Positions 25,536 to 35,976 of a stretch of 64,000 bases of DNA are shown here, piece by piece. Made by a program: the position numbers and the translations under genes. Source of the DNA: Streptomyces caelestis (GTDB lineage Bacteria; Actinomycetota; Actinomycetes; Streptomycetales; Streptomycetaceae); the NCBI RefSeq assembly GCF_014205255.1, contig NZ_JACHNE010000001.1, positions 7,440,001-7,504,000 on the forward strand, given 5' to 3'. Each line of letters opens with the position of its first letter. The stretch's first letter is position 1. Under the pieces are notes generated by a model that ran no database searches, was not told where the DNA came from, and saw only the letters and a list, made by a program, of their open reading frames with translations.

Positions 25536-26747
25536 ATGGGACAGCCGCAGCAGCAGTCAGATGGGACCGAGGCAGGCAAGCCACCCCTGCGCGTGGGGAT
25601 GGTGGGTTACGCCTTCATGGGCGCCGCCCACTCCCAGGGCTGGCGCACCGCGGGCCGTGTCTTCGACCTGCCGCTGAACCCCGTGCAGGCCGTCATCTGC
25701 GGCCGGGACGCCGCCGCCGTGAGGGTGGCGGCCGACCGCCACGGCTGGGCGTCCACCGAGACCGACTGGCGCGCCCTCGTCGAACGCGACGACGTCGACC
25801 TGGTCGACATCTGCACCCCCGGCGACAGCCACGCCGAGATCGCCCTCGCCGCCCTCGCCGCCGGCAAGCACGTCCTGTGCGAGAAGCCGCTGGCCAACAC
25901 CGTCGAGGAAGCCACCTCGATGGTGTTGGCCGCCGAAGAGGCCCACCGGCGTGGCCAGGTGGCGATGGTCGGCTTCAACTACCGCCGGGTGCCGGCCACC
26001 GCCCAGGCCCGCCGGATGGTCGCCGAGGGCCGCCTGGGCAGGCTGCGGCACGTGCGCGTGACGTACCTCCAGGACTGGCTGGTCGACCCGCAGTTCCCGC
26101 TGACCTGGCGGCTGCGCAGGGAGCAGGCCGGCTCGGGCTCGCTCGGCGACCTGGGCGCGCACATCATCGACCTCGCGCAGTACCTCGTGGGGGAGCGGCT
26201 GGCCGGCGTCTCCGCGCTGACGGAGACCTTCGTACGTCAGCGGCCCCTGCCCACCGGCGCCACGAGCGGCCTGTCCGCCGTCTCGTCCGCAGGCACGGGA
26301 GAGGTCACCGTGGACGACGCCGCCCTGTTCACGGCCCGCTTCCCCTCCGGCGCCCTCGCCTCCTTCGAGGCCACCCGCTACGCCACCGGCCGCAAGAACG
26401 CCCTGCGCATCGAACTCAACGGGGCGCGCGGCTCGCTCGCCTTCGACCTGGAGCGGCTCAACGAGCTGTCCTTCCACGACGGCACCGAACCCGGCGCGGA
26501 GGCGGGCTTCCGCCGCATCCTCGTCACCGAACCCGACCACCCCTACCTGGACGCCTGGTGGCCGCCGGGCCACGGCCTCGGCTACGAGCACACCTTCGTC
26601 CACCAGGCCCGCGACCTCGTCCACGCCATCGCCGAGGGCCGCCGCCCCGAACCCTCCTTCGCCGACGGGCTCCAGGTGCAGCGCGTGCTCGCGGCCGTGG
26701 AGGAGAGCGCCGAGAAGAACTCCGTCTACACGCCGATCGCGGTCTGA
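25536..26747 (+). CDS. Gfo/Idh/MocA-family oxidoreductase
   Basis: 403 residues. N-terminal NAD(P)-binding domain (RVGMVGYAFMGAAHSQGW) with the family EKPLA motif (LCEKPLANTVEEA), then the C-terminal alpha/beta domain with GDLGAHIIDLAQYLVGE. Such enzymes oxidise or reduce sugars, inositols or their 3-keto forms. Its place between a sugar importer and a TIM-barrel isomerase, with a ThuA/DUF1080 protein downstream, suggests glucoside or cyclitol 3-oxidation. Confidence 0.9.
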   Translation: MGQPQQQSDGTEAGKPPLRVGMVGYAFMGAAHSQGWRTAGRVFDLPLNPVQAVICGRDAAAVRVAADRHGWASTETDWRALVERDDVDLVDICTPGDSHAEIALAALAAGKHVLCEKPLANTVEEATSMVLAAEEAHRRGQVAMVGFNYRRVPATAQARRMVAEGRLGRLRHVRVTYLQDWLVDPQFPLTWRLRREQAGSGSLGDLGAHIIDLAQYLVGERLAGVSALTETFVRQRPLPTGATSGLSAVSSAGTGEVTVDDAALFTARFPSGALASFEATRYATGRKNALRIELNGARGSLAFDLERLNELSFHDGTEPGAEAGFRRILVTEPDHPYLDAWWPPGHGLGYEHTFVHQARDLVHAIAEGRRPEPSFADGLQVQRVLAAVEESAEKNSVYTPIAV

Positions 26748-26761
26748 GGAGGCTGACGCGC

Positions 26762-27760
<999 letters not shown>

Positions 27761-27840
27761 GACACCGTGAGCTCTCCGGGATGACGGCGCATCCCGGCGT
27801 ACGCACCCGCCCGTACAACCGCCCCATTCTGGAGGCACTC

Positions 27841-30396
27841 GTGCACGGGAACCACCCCACCGCCAGAACCCGCAGAACCCGCAGAACCCGCAGAACTCTC
27901 GGAACTCTTACAACTCGCAGTACCGTCAGAACTCTCAGGACCGAGACTCACGGACGACGCCTGCGTCAAGCGGTCGCGCTGTTCACCGGCGCGCTGCTGG
28001 CGGGCGCCTCCCTCACCCTGACCGCGCCGCAGGCCGGCGCCGCCGCCGCGGACGAGCCGGCCGTCACGGCCGAGGACTTCCAGCAGGTCACCCTCGCCAA
28101 GGGCGAGGCGGAGGTCGGCGAGCCCATGTCGCTCGCCGTCCTCCCGGACCGCTCGGTCCTGCACACCTCCCGCGACGGCGAGCTCCGCCTCACCAACGCG
28201 GCCGGCACCACGAAACTCGCGGGCAAGCTCGACGTCTACTCCCACGACGAGGAGGGCCTCCAGGGCATCGGCGTCGACCCCGGCTTCACAGAGAACCGTT
28301 TCATCTACCTGTACTACGCGCCCCCGCTCAACACCCCCGAGGGCGACGCCCCCGGGACCGGCACCGCCGCCGACTTCGCGCCCTTCGACGGCGTCAACCG
28401 GCTCTCCCGGTTCGTCCTGAAGACCGACGGCACCCTCGACACCGCCAGCGAGAAGAAGATCCTGGACGTCCCCGCCTCCCGCGGCCTGTGCTGCCACGTC
28501 GGCGGTGACATCGACTTCGACGCGCAGGGCAACCTGTACCTGTCGACGGGTGACGACACCAACCCGTTCCAGTCGGACGGCTTCACCCCGATCGACGAGC
28601 GCGCGAACCGCAACCCGGCCTTCGACGCCCAGCGCACCTCCGGCAACACCAACGACCTGCGCGGCAAGATCCTGCGCATCAAGGTGAACGCCGACGGTTC
28701 GTACACCGTCCCCGAGGGCAACCTCTTCGCCCCCGGCACGGACAAGACCCGCCCCGAGATCTACGCGATGGGCTTCCGCAACCCGTTCCGCTTCAGCGTC
28801 GACAAGAAGACCGGCATCCTCTACGTCGGTGACTACGGCCCCGACGCCGGCGCCGCCGACCCCGCGCGCGGCCCGGCCGGCCAGGTCGAGTTCGCCCGCG
28901 TCACCGGCCCCGGCAACTTCGGCTGGCCCTACTGCACCGGTGACAACGACGCCTACGTCGACTACGACTTCGCGACGGGCGCGTCGGGAGCGGCCTTCGA
29001 CTGCTCGGCCCCGAAGAACACCTCCCCGAACAACACCGGCCTGACCGACCTGCCCCCGGCCCAGCCCGCCTGGATCCCGTACGACGGCGGATCCCTGCCC
29101 GAGTTCGGCACCGGCTCCGAGTCCCCGATGGGCGGCCCGGTCTACCACTACGATCCGGAGCTCGACTCGCCGGTGAAGTTCCCCGAGGCGTTCGACGGCG
29201 ACTTCTTCGCCACGGAGTTCGGCCGCCGCTGGATCAAGCGCATCACCAGCGACGCCGACGGCACGGTCCAGTCGATCAACGACGTGCCCTGGAGCGGCAC
29301 CCAGGTGATGGACTCGGCCTTCGGGCCCGACGGGGCGCTGTACGTCCTCGACTACGGCCTGTCCTGGTTCGGCGGCGACGAGCACTCCGCCCTGTACCGC
29401 ATCGAGAACGCCACCGACGGCCACTCGCCCGTCGCCCAGGCCGCGGCGAGCCGGACCTCCGGTCAGGCACCGCTGCGCGTCAGCTTCTCCTCCGCGGGCA
29501 CCAGTGACCAGGACGGCGACGCCCTCACCTACAGCTGGGACTTCGGCGACGGTGGTAAGTCCACCGCAGCCAACCCCACCCACCGGTACCAGAAGAACGG
29601 CACCTACACCGCGACGCTGACCGTCAAGGACCCGACCGGCCGCACCGGCAGCGCGAGCGTGCAGATCGTCGTCGGCAACACCGCGCCCACCGTGGTGCTG
29701 GAGACACCGAAGGACGGACAGCTGTTCAGCTTCGGTGACGCCATCCCGTTCAGGGTGAAGGTCACCGACCCGGAGGACCGGACCATCGACTGCTCCAAGG
29801 TCAAGGTCACCTTCATCCTCGGCCACGACACCCACGGCCACCCCCTGACCTCGGCCAACGGCTGCACCGGCACCATCCAGACCAGCGCCGACGGCGGCCA
29901 CGACGAGGACGCCAACGTCTTCGGAGTCCTCGACGCCGAGTACACCGACAACGGAGGCGGCGGCCAGGCCCCCCTCACCACGCACGACCAGAACGTCACC
30001 CAGCCCAAGCACCGCCAGGCCGAGCACTACGGCAACTCCTCCGGCGTCACGGTCATCACCAAGGAGACCGCGCACGGCGGCCGGACCGTCGGCGACATCG
30101 ACAACGGCGACTGGATCTCCTTCACGCCATACCTCCTGAACAACGCGAAGAAGATCACCGCACGCGTCTCCTCCGGCGGCGCCGGCGGCACCCTCGAAAT
30201 CCGCGCGGGCTCCGCCAAGGGCACCCTGCTCGGCAAGGCGACCGTGCCGGTGACCGGCGGCTGGGAGACCTTCCAGGACGTCCAGGCGAACCTGTCCCGC
30301 GCGCCCAGGGGCACGACCACACTCTTCCTGGTCTTCAAGGGGAGCGGCACCGGCGCCCTGTACGACGTCGACGACTTCACGTTCACAACGGGCTGA
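27841..30396 (+). CDS. Secreted PQQ-type sugar dehydrogenase with PKD domain and C-terminal CBM-like domain
   Basis: About 851 residues. GTG 27841 has GGAGG eight bases upstream; ATG 27781 lacks a convincing site. The signal peptide has a very long basic leader made of Arg-Thr repeats, then ALFTGALLAGASLTL and an Ala-rich cut site near residue 65. The glucose/sorbosone dehydrogenase propeller follows (GIGVDPGFTENRFIYLYYAP, CCHVGGDIDFDAQGNLY, AMGFRNPFRFSVD, FGWPYC). A PKD domain is near 530-625 (YSWDFGDGG) and a carbohydrate-binding-like beta domain is at the C-terminus. Homologues oxidise extracellular sugars; the natural substrate is unknown. Confidence 0.88.
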   Translation: MHGNHPTARTRRTRRTRRTLGTLTTRSTVRTLRTETHGRRLRQAVALFTGALLAGASLTLTAPQAGAAAADEPAVTAEDFQQVTLAKGEAEVGEPMSLAVLPDRSVLHTSRDGELRLTNAAGTTKLAGKLDVYSHDEEGLQGIGVDPGFTENRFIYLYYAPPLNTPEGDAPGTGTAADFAPFDGVNRLSRFVLKTDGTLDTASEKKILDVPASRGLCCHVGGDIDFDAQGNLYLSTGDDTNPFQSDGFTPIDERANRNPAFDAQRTSGNTNDLRGKILRIKVNADGSYTVPEGNLFAPGTDKTRPEIYAMGFRNPFRFSVDKKTGILYVGDYGPDAGAADPARGPAGQVEFARVTGPGNFGWPYCTGDNDAYVDYDFATGASGAAFDCSAPKNTSPNNTGLTDLPPAQPAWIPYDGGSLPEFGTGSESPMGGPVYHYDPELDSPVKFPEAFDGDFFATEFGRRWIKRITSDADGTVQSINDVPWSGTQVMDSAFGPDGALYVLDYGLSWFGGDEHSALYRIENATDGHSPVAQAAASRTSGQAPLRVSFSSAGTSDQDGDALTYSWDFGDGGKSTAANPTHRYQKNGTYTATLTVKDPTGRTGSASVQIVVGNTAPTVVLETPKDGQLFSFGDAIPFRVKVTDPEDRTIDCSKVKVTFILGHDTHGHPLTSANGCTGTIQTSADGGHDEDANVFGVLDAEYTDNGGGGQAPLTTHDQNVTQPKHRQAEHYGNSSGVTVITKETAHGGRTVGDIDNGDWISFTPYLLNNAKKITARVSSGGAGGTLEIRAGSAKGTLLGKATVPVTGGWETFQDVQANLSRAPRGTTTLFLVFKGSGTGALYDVDDFTFTTG

Positions 30397-30411
30397 GGGG
30401 AGGCGACCGAC

Positions 30412-31758
30412 ATGCGATCGACCAGCAGATACGCGACAGGAGTCGTGGGCGCGGCCCTGCTCCTGGGGTGCGTCTCCGGCCCGGCCTCGTCCCAGGACGA
30501 CGCCGAGGACAAGCGGGTCCTGGTCTTCTCCAAGACCGCCGGCTTCCGGCACGACTCCATCCCCGAGGGCGTCGCGGCGGTGCGGCAGCTCGGCGAACAG
30601 GACGGCTTCACCGTCGACGCGACCGAGAACGCGGGCGCCTTCACCTCGTCCAACCTGCGGCGCTACGACGCGGTCGTGTTCCTGTCGACGACGGGAGACG
30701 TCCTGGACGCCAGGCAGCAGCGCGCCTTCGAGGGCTACATCCGCGGCGGCGGCGCCTACGTCGGTGTCCACGCCGCCGCGGACACCGAGTACGACTGGGC
30801 GTTCTACGGCGGCCTCGCCGGCGCCTACTTCCAGTCACACCCGGCGATCCAGCCCGCGACGGTGCACGTCGAGGACCACGCCCACCCGGCGACCTCCGGA
30901 CTGGAACGGGCGTGGAACCGCACCGACGAGTGGTACAACTACCGCTCCAACCCGAGGGAAAGGGCGCACGTCCTCGCCTCCCTCGACGAGTCGTCCTACA
31001 CCGGCGGCACCATGCAGGGGGACCACCCGATCGCCTGGTGCCAGAACTACCAGGGCGGCCGTTCCTTCTACACCGGCGGTGGCCACACCAAGGAGTCCTT
31101 CGCCGAACCCGCCTTCCGCACGCACCTGCTCGGCGGAATCCGCTGGGCCATCGGCGACGCCGAGGGCGACTGCCGCCCGGAGACCGGCTACCGGCCGCTC
31201 TTCGACGGCACACCCGCCTCGCTGGACGACTGGCGGCAGGCGGGCGCGGGCTCCTTCACCCTCTCCGAGGACGGCACGCTGACGTCCTCGGGCGGCATGG
31301 GCATGCTCTGGTACGCCACGTCGGGCTTCTCCTCGTACTCCCTGAAGCTCGACTGGAAGACGGCCGGTGACGACAACTCCGGTGTGTTCGTGGGCTTTCC
31401 GCCCTCGGACGACCCGTGGTCTGCCGTCGACAACGGCTACGAGATCCAGATCGACGCGACCGACGCCGCCGACCGCACCACCGGCGCGGTGTACGGCTTC
31501 AAGTCCGCCGATCTCAAGAAGCGCGACCGTGCGCTGAACCCGCCGGGGGAGTGGAACACGTACGAGATCCGCGTGGAGGGCGAACGCCTCCGCGTCTGGC
31601 TCAACGGCGTGCAGATCAACGATTTCCGCAACACCGACCCGGCCCGGAGCCTCGTGGACGGACACATCAGCATCCAGAACCACGGAGCCGAGGACCAGGT
31701 GTCCTTCCGCGACATCCGGATCAAGGAACTGCCCGCGAAGATCTCGCAGGGCGACTGA
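30412..31758 (+). CDS. Secreted ThuA-DUF1080 two-domain protein
   Basis: 448 residues. Signal peptide with a possible lipobox (LLLGC, Cys20). ThuA domain about 34-245: class I glutamine-amidotransferase-like fold (VLVFSKTAGFRHDSIPEG, GGGAYVGVHAAADTEYDW, GRSFYTGGGHTKESF). DUF1080 domain about 262-440 (YRPLFDGTPASLDDWR, NSGVFVGFP, GYEIQIDAT, IQNHGAEDQVSFRDIRIKEL); members of this family act as 3-keto-disaccharide hydrolases. It starts 15 bases after the sugar dehydrogenase, and both are exported, suggesting extracytoplasmic attack on 3-keto-glycosides. A strong hairpin follows. Confidence 0.88.
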   Translation: MRSTSRYATGVVGAALLLGCVSGPASSQDDAEDKRVLVFSKTAGFRHDSIPEGVAAVRQLGEQDGFTVDATENAGAFTSSNLRRYDAVVFLSTTGDVLDARQQRAFEGYIRGGGAYVGVHAAADTEYDWAFYGGLAGAYFQSHPAIQPATVHVEDHAHPATSGLERAWNRTDEWYNYRSNPRERAHVLASLDESSYTGGTMQGDHPIAWCQNYQGGRSFYTGGGHTKESFAEPAFRTHLLGGIRWAIGDAEGDCRPETGYRPLFDGTPASLDDWRQAGAGSFTLSEDGTLTSSGGMGMLWYATSGFSSYSLKLDWKTAGDDNSGVFVGFPPSDDPWSAVDNGYEIQIDATDAADRTTGAVYGFKSADLKKRDRALNPPGEWNTYEIRVEGERLRVWLNGVQINDFRNTDPARSLVDGHISIQNHGAEDQVSFRDIRIKELPAKISQGD

Positions 31759-31760
31759 TC

Positions 31761-31798
31761 GGCGGCGGGCGGGGGACGCCGGACTCCCGCCCGCCGCC
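31761..31798 (+). terminator. Hairpin terminator ending the carbohydrate operon
   Basis: GGCGGCGGGCGGG (31761-31773) pairs perfectly with 31786-31798; 13-bp stem, 12-base loop, then TT. It starts two bases after the ThuA-DUF1080 stop codon and separates that operon from the ebo-like cluster. Confidence 0.85.
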
Positions 31799-31863
31799 TT
31801 CACCTCCCCGCCGTCACCACCTCCCGGCTGGGGTCCTGTCCTGGTACGACAAGGAGGCTGCCG

Positions 31864-33075
31864 ATGACAGTGTCCCGTTCCGAGTCCCGTGTGGGGGTGT
31901 GGCTGATCGGGGCGCGCGGCTCCGTCGCCACCACCGTCGTGGCGGGCTGCGCCGCCGTGACCGCGGGTCTGCATCCGCCGACGGGCATGGTGACCGAGAC
32001 GCCCCCCTTCGCCGGCAGCGGCCTGCCGGCCCTGTCGTCGCTCGTCTTCGGCGGACACGACACACTGGACTGCCCCCTGCCGAAACGCGCCGAGGCGCTG
32101 GCGGCCGGGGGAGTGCTGCCACCGGGCCTCACCTCCGCCGTCACCGCGGAACTGGCCGCCGCCGACCGCGAGATCAGGCCCGGCGGCCCCCTTGCCGGAG
32201 ACACGCGGGACGCGGAGCAACTGATCACCGCCTTCGCCGCCGACATGCAGAACTTCGTACGGCGACACGGCCTGTCCCGCGCGGTGGTCGTCAACGTGGC
32301 CTCCACGGAACCCGCGCCCACCGGCGACGCTCTCCCGCCCAGTTCCCTGTACGCGGCGGCAGCCCTGCGCGCAGGCTGCCCCTACGTGAACTTCACCCCC
32401 TCGACCGGCCTCCACCACCCCGCGCTGGCCTCGCAGGCCCGGTCGTCCGGTCTCCCCCACGCGGGCCGCGACGGCAAGACCGGCCAGACCCTGCTGCGCT
32501 CGGTGCTGGGGCCGATGTTCGCCCAGCGGGCCCTGACCGTCCGCGCCTGGTCCGGCACGAACCTGCTCGGCGGCGGCGACGGCGCCGCCCTGGCCGACCC
32601 GGCCGCCGCGGCGGCCAAGAACGCCGGCAAGGAACGGGTCCTCGCCGACACCCTCGGCACCACACCCCAGGGCGAGACCCACATCGACGACGTCCCCGCC
32701 CTCGGCGACTGGAAGACCGCCTGGGACCACATCGCCTTCGACGGCTTCCTCGGCACCCGCATGATCCTCCAGACCACCTGGCAGGGCTGCGACTCCGCCC
32801 TGGCCGCACCCCTCGTGCTCGACCTCACCCGCCTGACCGCCCGAGCCCACGAGTCGGGCATGTCCGGCCCGCTCGACGCCCTCGCCTTCTACTTCAAGGA
32901 CCCGGTGGGAGACGCGCCCTCGGGCCTGGCCGAGCAGTACGAGGCACTGATCGGTTTCGCCCGGGGCCTTCGAGGGGCGGGGCCGGGGGAGGGCGCGCGG
33001 CTCCCGCAGGGCACCGGAGAGGGCCGCGAGCTCCGTTCGGCGGAGCAGACCAAGGGGACGGGGGACCTCCGGTGA
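31864..33075 (+). CDS. Inositol-3-phosphate synthase family protein
   Basis: 403 residues. The NAD-binding N-terminus VGVWLIGARGSVATTVVAG and the segments YVNFTPSTGLHHP, DGKTGQTLLRSVLGPMF and SWSGTNLLGGGDG-like are those of inositol-1-phosphate synthase relatives. Those enzymes isomerise glucose 6-phosphate to myo-inositol phosphate. It starts an operon of ebo genes and overlaps the prenyltransferase gene by four bases. In described ebo clusters a dehydroquinate-synthase-like cyclase (EboD) fills this slot; this enzyme may be the functional replacement. The C-terminal 40 residues look unstructured. Confidence 0.85.
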   Translation: MTVSRSESRVGVWLIGARGSVATTVVAGCAAVTAGLHPPTGMVTETPPFAGSGLPALSSLVFGGHDTLDCPLPKRAEALAAGGVLPPGLTSAVTAELAAADREIRPGGPLAGDTRDAEQLITAFAADMQNFVRRHGLSRAVVVNVASTEPAPTGDALPPSSLYAAAALRAGCPYVNFTPSTGLHHPALASQARSSGLPHAGRDGKTGQTLLRSVLGPMFAQRALTVRAWSGTNLLGGGDGAALADPAAAAAKNAGKERVLADTLGTTPQGETHIDDVPALGDWKTAWDHIAFDGFLGTRMILQTTWQGCDSALAAPLVLDLTRLTARAHESGMSGPLDALAFYFKDPVGDAPSGLAEQYEALIGFARGLRGAGPGEGARLPQGTGEGRELRSAEQTKGTGDLR

Positions 33076-34130
33076 GGCGGCACGAGCGTCCTCGGGGAGG
33101 CTCAGGCGGTACCGGTGACACCTCCCCTGCAGGGGACGTCGGCGACACGGCACCCGGCCCGCCCCGCGGCTGCGCCGGCCGCCCGGCACGGAGACGCGCC
33201 TGGGCCGAACTCCTGCGTCTCCCTGCCCTGTTCAGCGTGCCCGGCGACGCACTCGCCGGCACCGCCGCGGCCGGCGCACCGCCCAACGCCCGTACCCTGC
33301 TCGCCATCGGCTCCTCCCTCTGCCTGTACGAGGCCGGCATGGCCCTCAACGACTGGGCGGACCGCGAGGTGGACGCCGTCGAACGCCCCCACCGCCCCCT
33401 GCCCTCCGGCCGCATCCGGCCCGCCGCCGCGCTCACCGCGGCCTGTGTACTCACCGGAGCCGGACTGGCCCTGGCCGCCCGCGCCGGCCGCCCGGCCCTG
33501 GCCGTCGCCGCACCCCTGGCGGCGACCGTCTGGGCGTACGACCTCACCCTGAAGCACACAGCGGCCGGGCCCGTGGCCATGGGCGCGGCCCGCGGACTGG
33601 ACCTGCTTCTGGGAGCCGCGGCCACCACCGGCCGTACCCGCCGGGCACTGTCCTCCGCCGCCCTCCTCGGCACCCACACCCTCGCCGTCACGACGGTCTC
33701 CCGCCAGGAGGCCCGGGGCGGCTCACCCGTGGCTCCTTTGGCGGCACTTGCGACGACGGCCCTGCTGACCCGCCTGGTGACGCACCGCCTCGCGAGTCTC
33801 CCGGAAGGCCGCCGGGAAGCAGCCGCCCACCTCCCCCCGGGCCCGCGATCCGCCCGGCCCCGACCGCCTGAGCCGGGTCGGCAGCTCACGGCACACCTCA
33901 CCACCGCCCTCGCGGCCGCCTACGCCGCGACCACCGCCCGCCCCTACGTCCACGCCGCGCTCAACCCCTCACCTCCCCTCACCCAACGAGCAGTCGGCGC
34001 CGGCATCCGCGCCACGATTCCCCTCCAGGCCACCCTGGCCGCCCGCTCCCGGGGCACGGCGACCGCCCTCCTCATCGCGGCCCTCACCCCACTCGGAGCG
34101 AGATTCGCGAAGAAGGTGAGCGTCACATGA
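33072..34130 (+). CDS. eboC: UbiA-family prenyltransferase (EboC-like)
   Basis: 352 residues if GTG 33072 is used; it overlaps the previous stop (GTGA). A start farther in is possible because the first 35 residues are low-complexity. UbiA features: about eight membrane segments, the first Asp motif LNDWADREVDAVERPHRPLPSG near residue 95, and YDLTLK for the second. UbiA enzymes transfer a prenyl chain to an aromatic or sugar-derived acceptor in the membrane. Its neighbours identify it as EboC. Position between the inositol-phosphate synthase and the TIM-barrel gene suggests a cyclitol-type acceptor (inference). Confidence 0.85.
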   Translation: MRRHERPRGGSGGTGDTSPAGDVGDTAPGPPRGCAGRPARRRAWAELLRLPALFSVPGDALAGTAAAGAPPNARTLLAIGSSLCLYEAGMALNDWADREVDAVERPHRPLPSGRIRPAAALTAACVLTGAGLALAARAGRPALAVAAPLAATVWAYDLTLKHTAAGPVAMGAARGLDLLLGAAATTGRTRRALSSAALLGTHTLAVTTVSRQEARGGSPVAPLAALATTALLTRLVTHRLASLPEGRREAAAHLPPGPRSARPRPPEPGRQLTAHLTTALAAAYAATTARPYVHAALNPSPPLTQRAVGAGIRATIPLQATLAARSRGTATALLIAALTPLGARFAKKVSVT

Positions 34131-35122
34131 GCTCCGATGCCCGAGCCTCCGGCAGCCGAGCCACGCCGGCGGAGTCGGCCGCCTCTTCCCTTCGCTTCGG
34201 CTACGGCACCAACGGTCTCGCCGACCTCCGGCTCGACGACGCGCTCTCCCTTCTCGCCGACCTCGGCTACGACGGCGTCGGGCTGACCCTCGACCACATG
34301 CACCTCGACCCGCTCGCCCCCGACCTCGGCGCCCGCGCCCGCCGGGTCGCGCACCGGCTGGACGCACTGGGACTGGGTGCCACCGTGGAGACGGGCGCCC
34401 GCTATGTGCTCGATCCGCGCCGCAAACACGGTCCGTCCCTGCTGGACCCGGACCCCGATGACCGTGCCCGCCGTGCCGACCTCCTCCTCCGGGCCGTGCG
34501 GGTCGCGTCCGACCTCGGCGCCCACGCGGTCAACTGCTTCAGCGGGATCGTCCCGGACGGCACCGACACGGACACCGCGTGGAAGCGCCTCGCCGAGAGC
34601 CTCGCGCCCGTCCTGGACGCCGCCGCGTCCGCCGGTGTTCCGCTCGCAGTCGAGCCCGAACCGGGTCACCTCCTCGCCACCCTGGCCGACTTCCATCACC
34701 TCCGCCACATCCTCGGCGACCCCGAACCTCTCGGCCTCACCCTCGACATCGGCCACTGTCAGTGCCTCGAACCCCTCTCTCCCGCCGACTGCGTGCGTGC
34801 CGCCGCTCCCTGGCTGCGGCACGTCCAGATCGAGGACATGCGGCGCGGTGTCCACGAGCATCTCCCCTTCGGGGAAGGGGAGATCGACTTCCCGCCGGTC
34901 CTGGCGGCCCTCGCCGTCACCGGCTACCAGGGCCTGACCGTCGTCGAACTGCCTCGCCACTCCCACGCCGGCCCCCACCACGCCGAACACTCCCTCCCGT
35001 TCCTCCGCCACGCCGAGCAGACCGCGGCCACCGCCTCGCCGCACCGTGCTCCGGCCCCGCAGCAGGCCGCGCCACCCCACGGCGCTCCCTCCGCCACCCC
35101 TGAAGGGAGCAGCACCCCATGA
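34127..35122 (+). CDS. TIM-barrel sugar phosphate isomerase/epimerase in ebo operon
   Basis: 331 residues. Xylose-isomerase-like TIM barrel: LRFGYGTNGLADLRLDDAL, LADLGYDGVGLTLDHMHLD, metal-ligand candidates Glu in VEPEPGH, Asp/His in LDIGHCQ, His in RHVQIEDM, Glu in VVELPRHSH. The ends are disordered, rich in Ala, Pro and Ser. Overlaps its neighbours by four bases on both sides, so it is translationally coupled. It is shorter than EboE and distinct from it. Confidence 0.85.
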   Translation: MSSDARASGSRATPAESAASSLRFGYGTNGLADLRLDDALSLLADLGYDGVGLTLDHMHLDPLAPDLGARARRVAHRLDALGLGATVETGARYVLDPRRKHGPSLLDPDPDDRARRADLLLRAVRVASDLGAHAVNCFSGIVPDGTDTDTAWKRLAESLAPVLDAAASAGVPLAVEPEPGHLLATLADFHHLRHILGDPEPLGLTLDIGHCQCLEPLSPADCVRAAAPWLRHVQIEDMRRGVHEHLPFGEGEIDFPPVLAALAVTGYQGLTVVELPRHSHAGPHHAEHSLPFLRHAEQTAATASPHRAPAPQQAAPPHGAPSATPEGSSTP

Positions 35123-35976
35123 CCCACCCCCGCACCAGCCCAGCGGCGAGAACCGACGGCCACCAGGACGCCCAAGCCCGCGGGAACACCGCCGCACGGG
35201 GCGCCCAGGCCCCCGAGGCCGCCGCCGCACGAGACGCCCAGGCCCCCGAGGACGCCAACTCCTCGGCCACCACGGACACCCACAGCACCAGCACCACCCA
35301 CACCACCCAGCCCACCCGTGACACCCCCCTCGCCTCCTCGCCGGCCGACCTCCGCCGCCACCTCACCACCCACCTCGACCCCGCCGCCCGTGCCTGGCTG
35401 GAGCACGCCCTCGACGAGGCCGCCGCCCACCCCGGCATCCACGGACCCATCTCCGCGTGGGAACTGCGCCTCGCCGAGGCCGGCCGGCGCTGCGGTGCCG
35501 CGTGCGCCGACGCCGCACGCGTCCTCATCCTCGACGCGGCCCGTGCCGGGACCGACGCCCTGACCCGGGTGTACTTCCAGGGCACCGCCGACGAGCGCCG
35601 CGCCGTCCTGCACGCCCTGCCGCATCTCGTGTCCGGGCCCGGCGCCCTCCCGCTCGTCGAGGACGCCCTGCGCACCAACGACACCCGGCTCCTCACCGCC
35701 GCCGTCGGACCGTACGCCGCCCGGCATCTGGCCCCCCACGACTGGCGTCACGCCGTACTGAAGTGCCTGTTCACCGGCGTCTCCGTCGACCACGTGGCGG
35801 ACCTGGCCCGGCGTGCCCACGGCGACGGCGAACTCGCCCGGATGCTGGGCGACTACGCCGCCGAACGCACCGCCGCCGGCCGCACCGTCCCCGAGGACCT
35901 GCACCGCGTCCTGGACCTGACCGAGTCCGTGACCCCGGCCCCCGGCACGGACCACCCCCACGGCAAGGAGTCCTGA
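35119..35976 (+). CDS. eboA: EboA-domain protein
   Basis: 285 residues. A disordered, repetitive N-terminal 70 residues (Ala, Gln, Thr, His rich) precedes an alpha-helical domain with WLEHALDEAA, WELRLAEAGRRCG and HDWRHAVLKCLFTGVSV, the last being the pattern I recognise for EboA. The biochemical role of EboA is unknown. In cyanobacteria the ebo operon is needed to move a scytonemin precursor to the periplasm. Overlaps the TatD gene as TGATG. Confidence 0.82.
   Translation: MTHPRTSPAARTDGHQDAQARGNTAARGAQAPEAAAARDAQAPEDANSSATTDTHSTSTTHTTQPTRDTPLASSPADLRRHLTTHLDPAARAWLEHALDEAAAHPGIHGPISAWELRLAEAGRRCGAACADAARVLILDAARAGTDALTRVYFQGTADERRAVLHALPHLVSGPGALPLVEDALRTNDTRLLTAAVGPYAARHLAPHDWRHAVLKCLFTGVSVDHVADLARRAHGDGELARMLGDYAAERTAAGRTVPEDLHRVLDLTESVTPAPGTDHPHGKES

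Noticed and set aside
27862..27960. CRISPR-like short repeats
   Set aside because: Units are about nine bases, adjacent, degenerate and coding (Arg-Thr); there are no spacers or cas genes.
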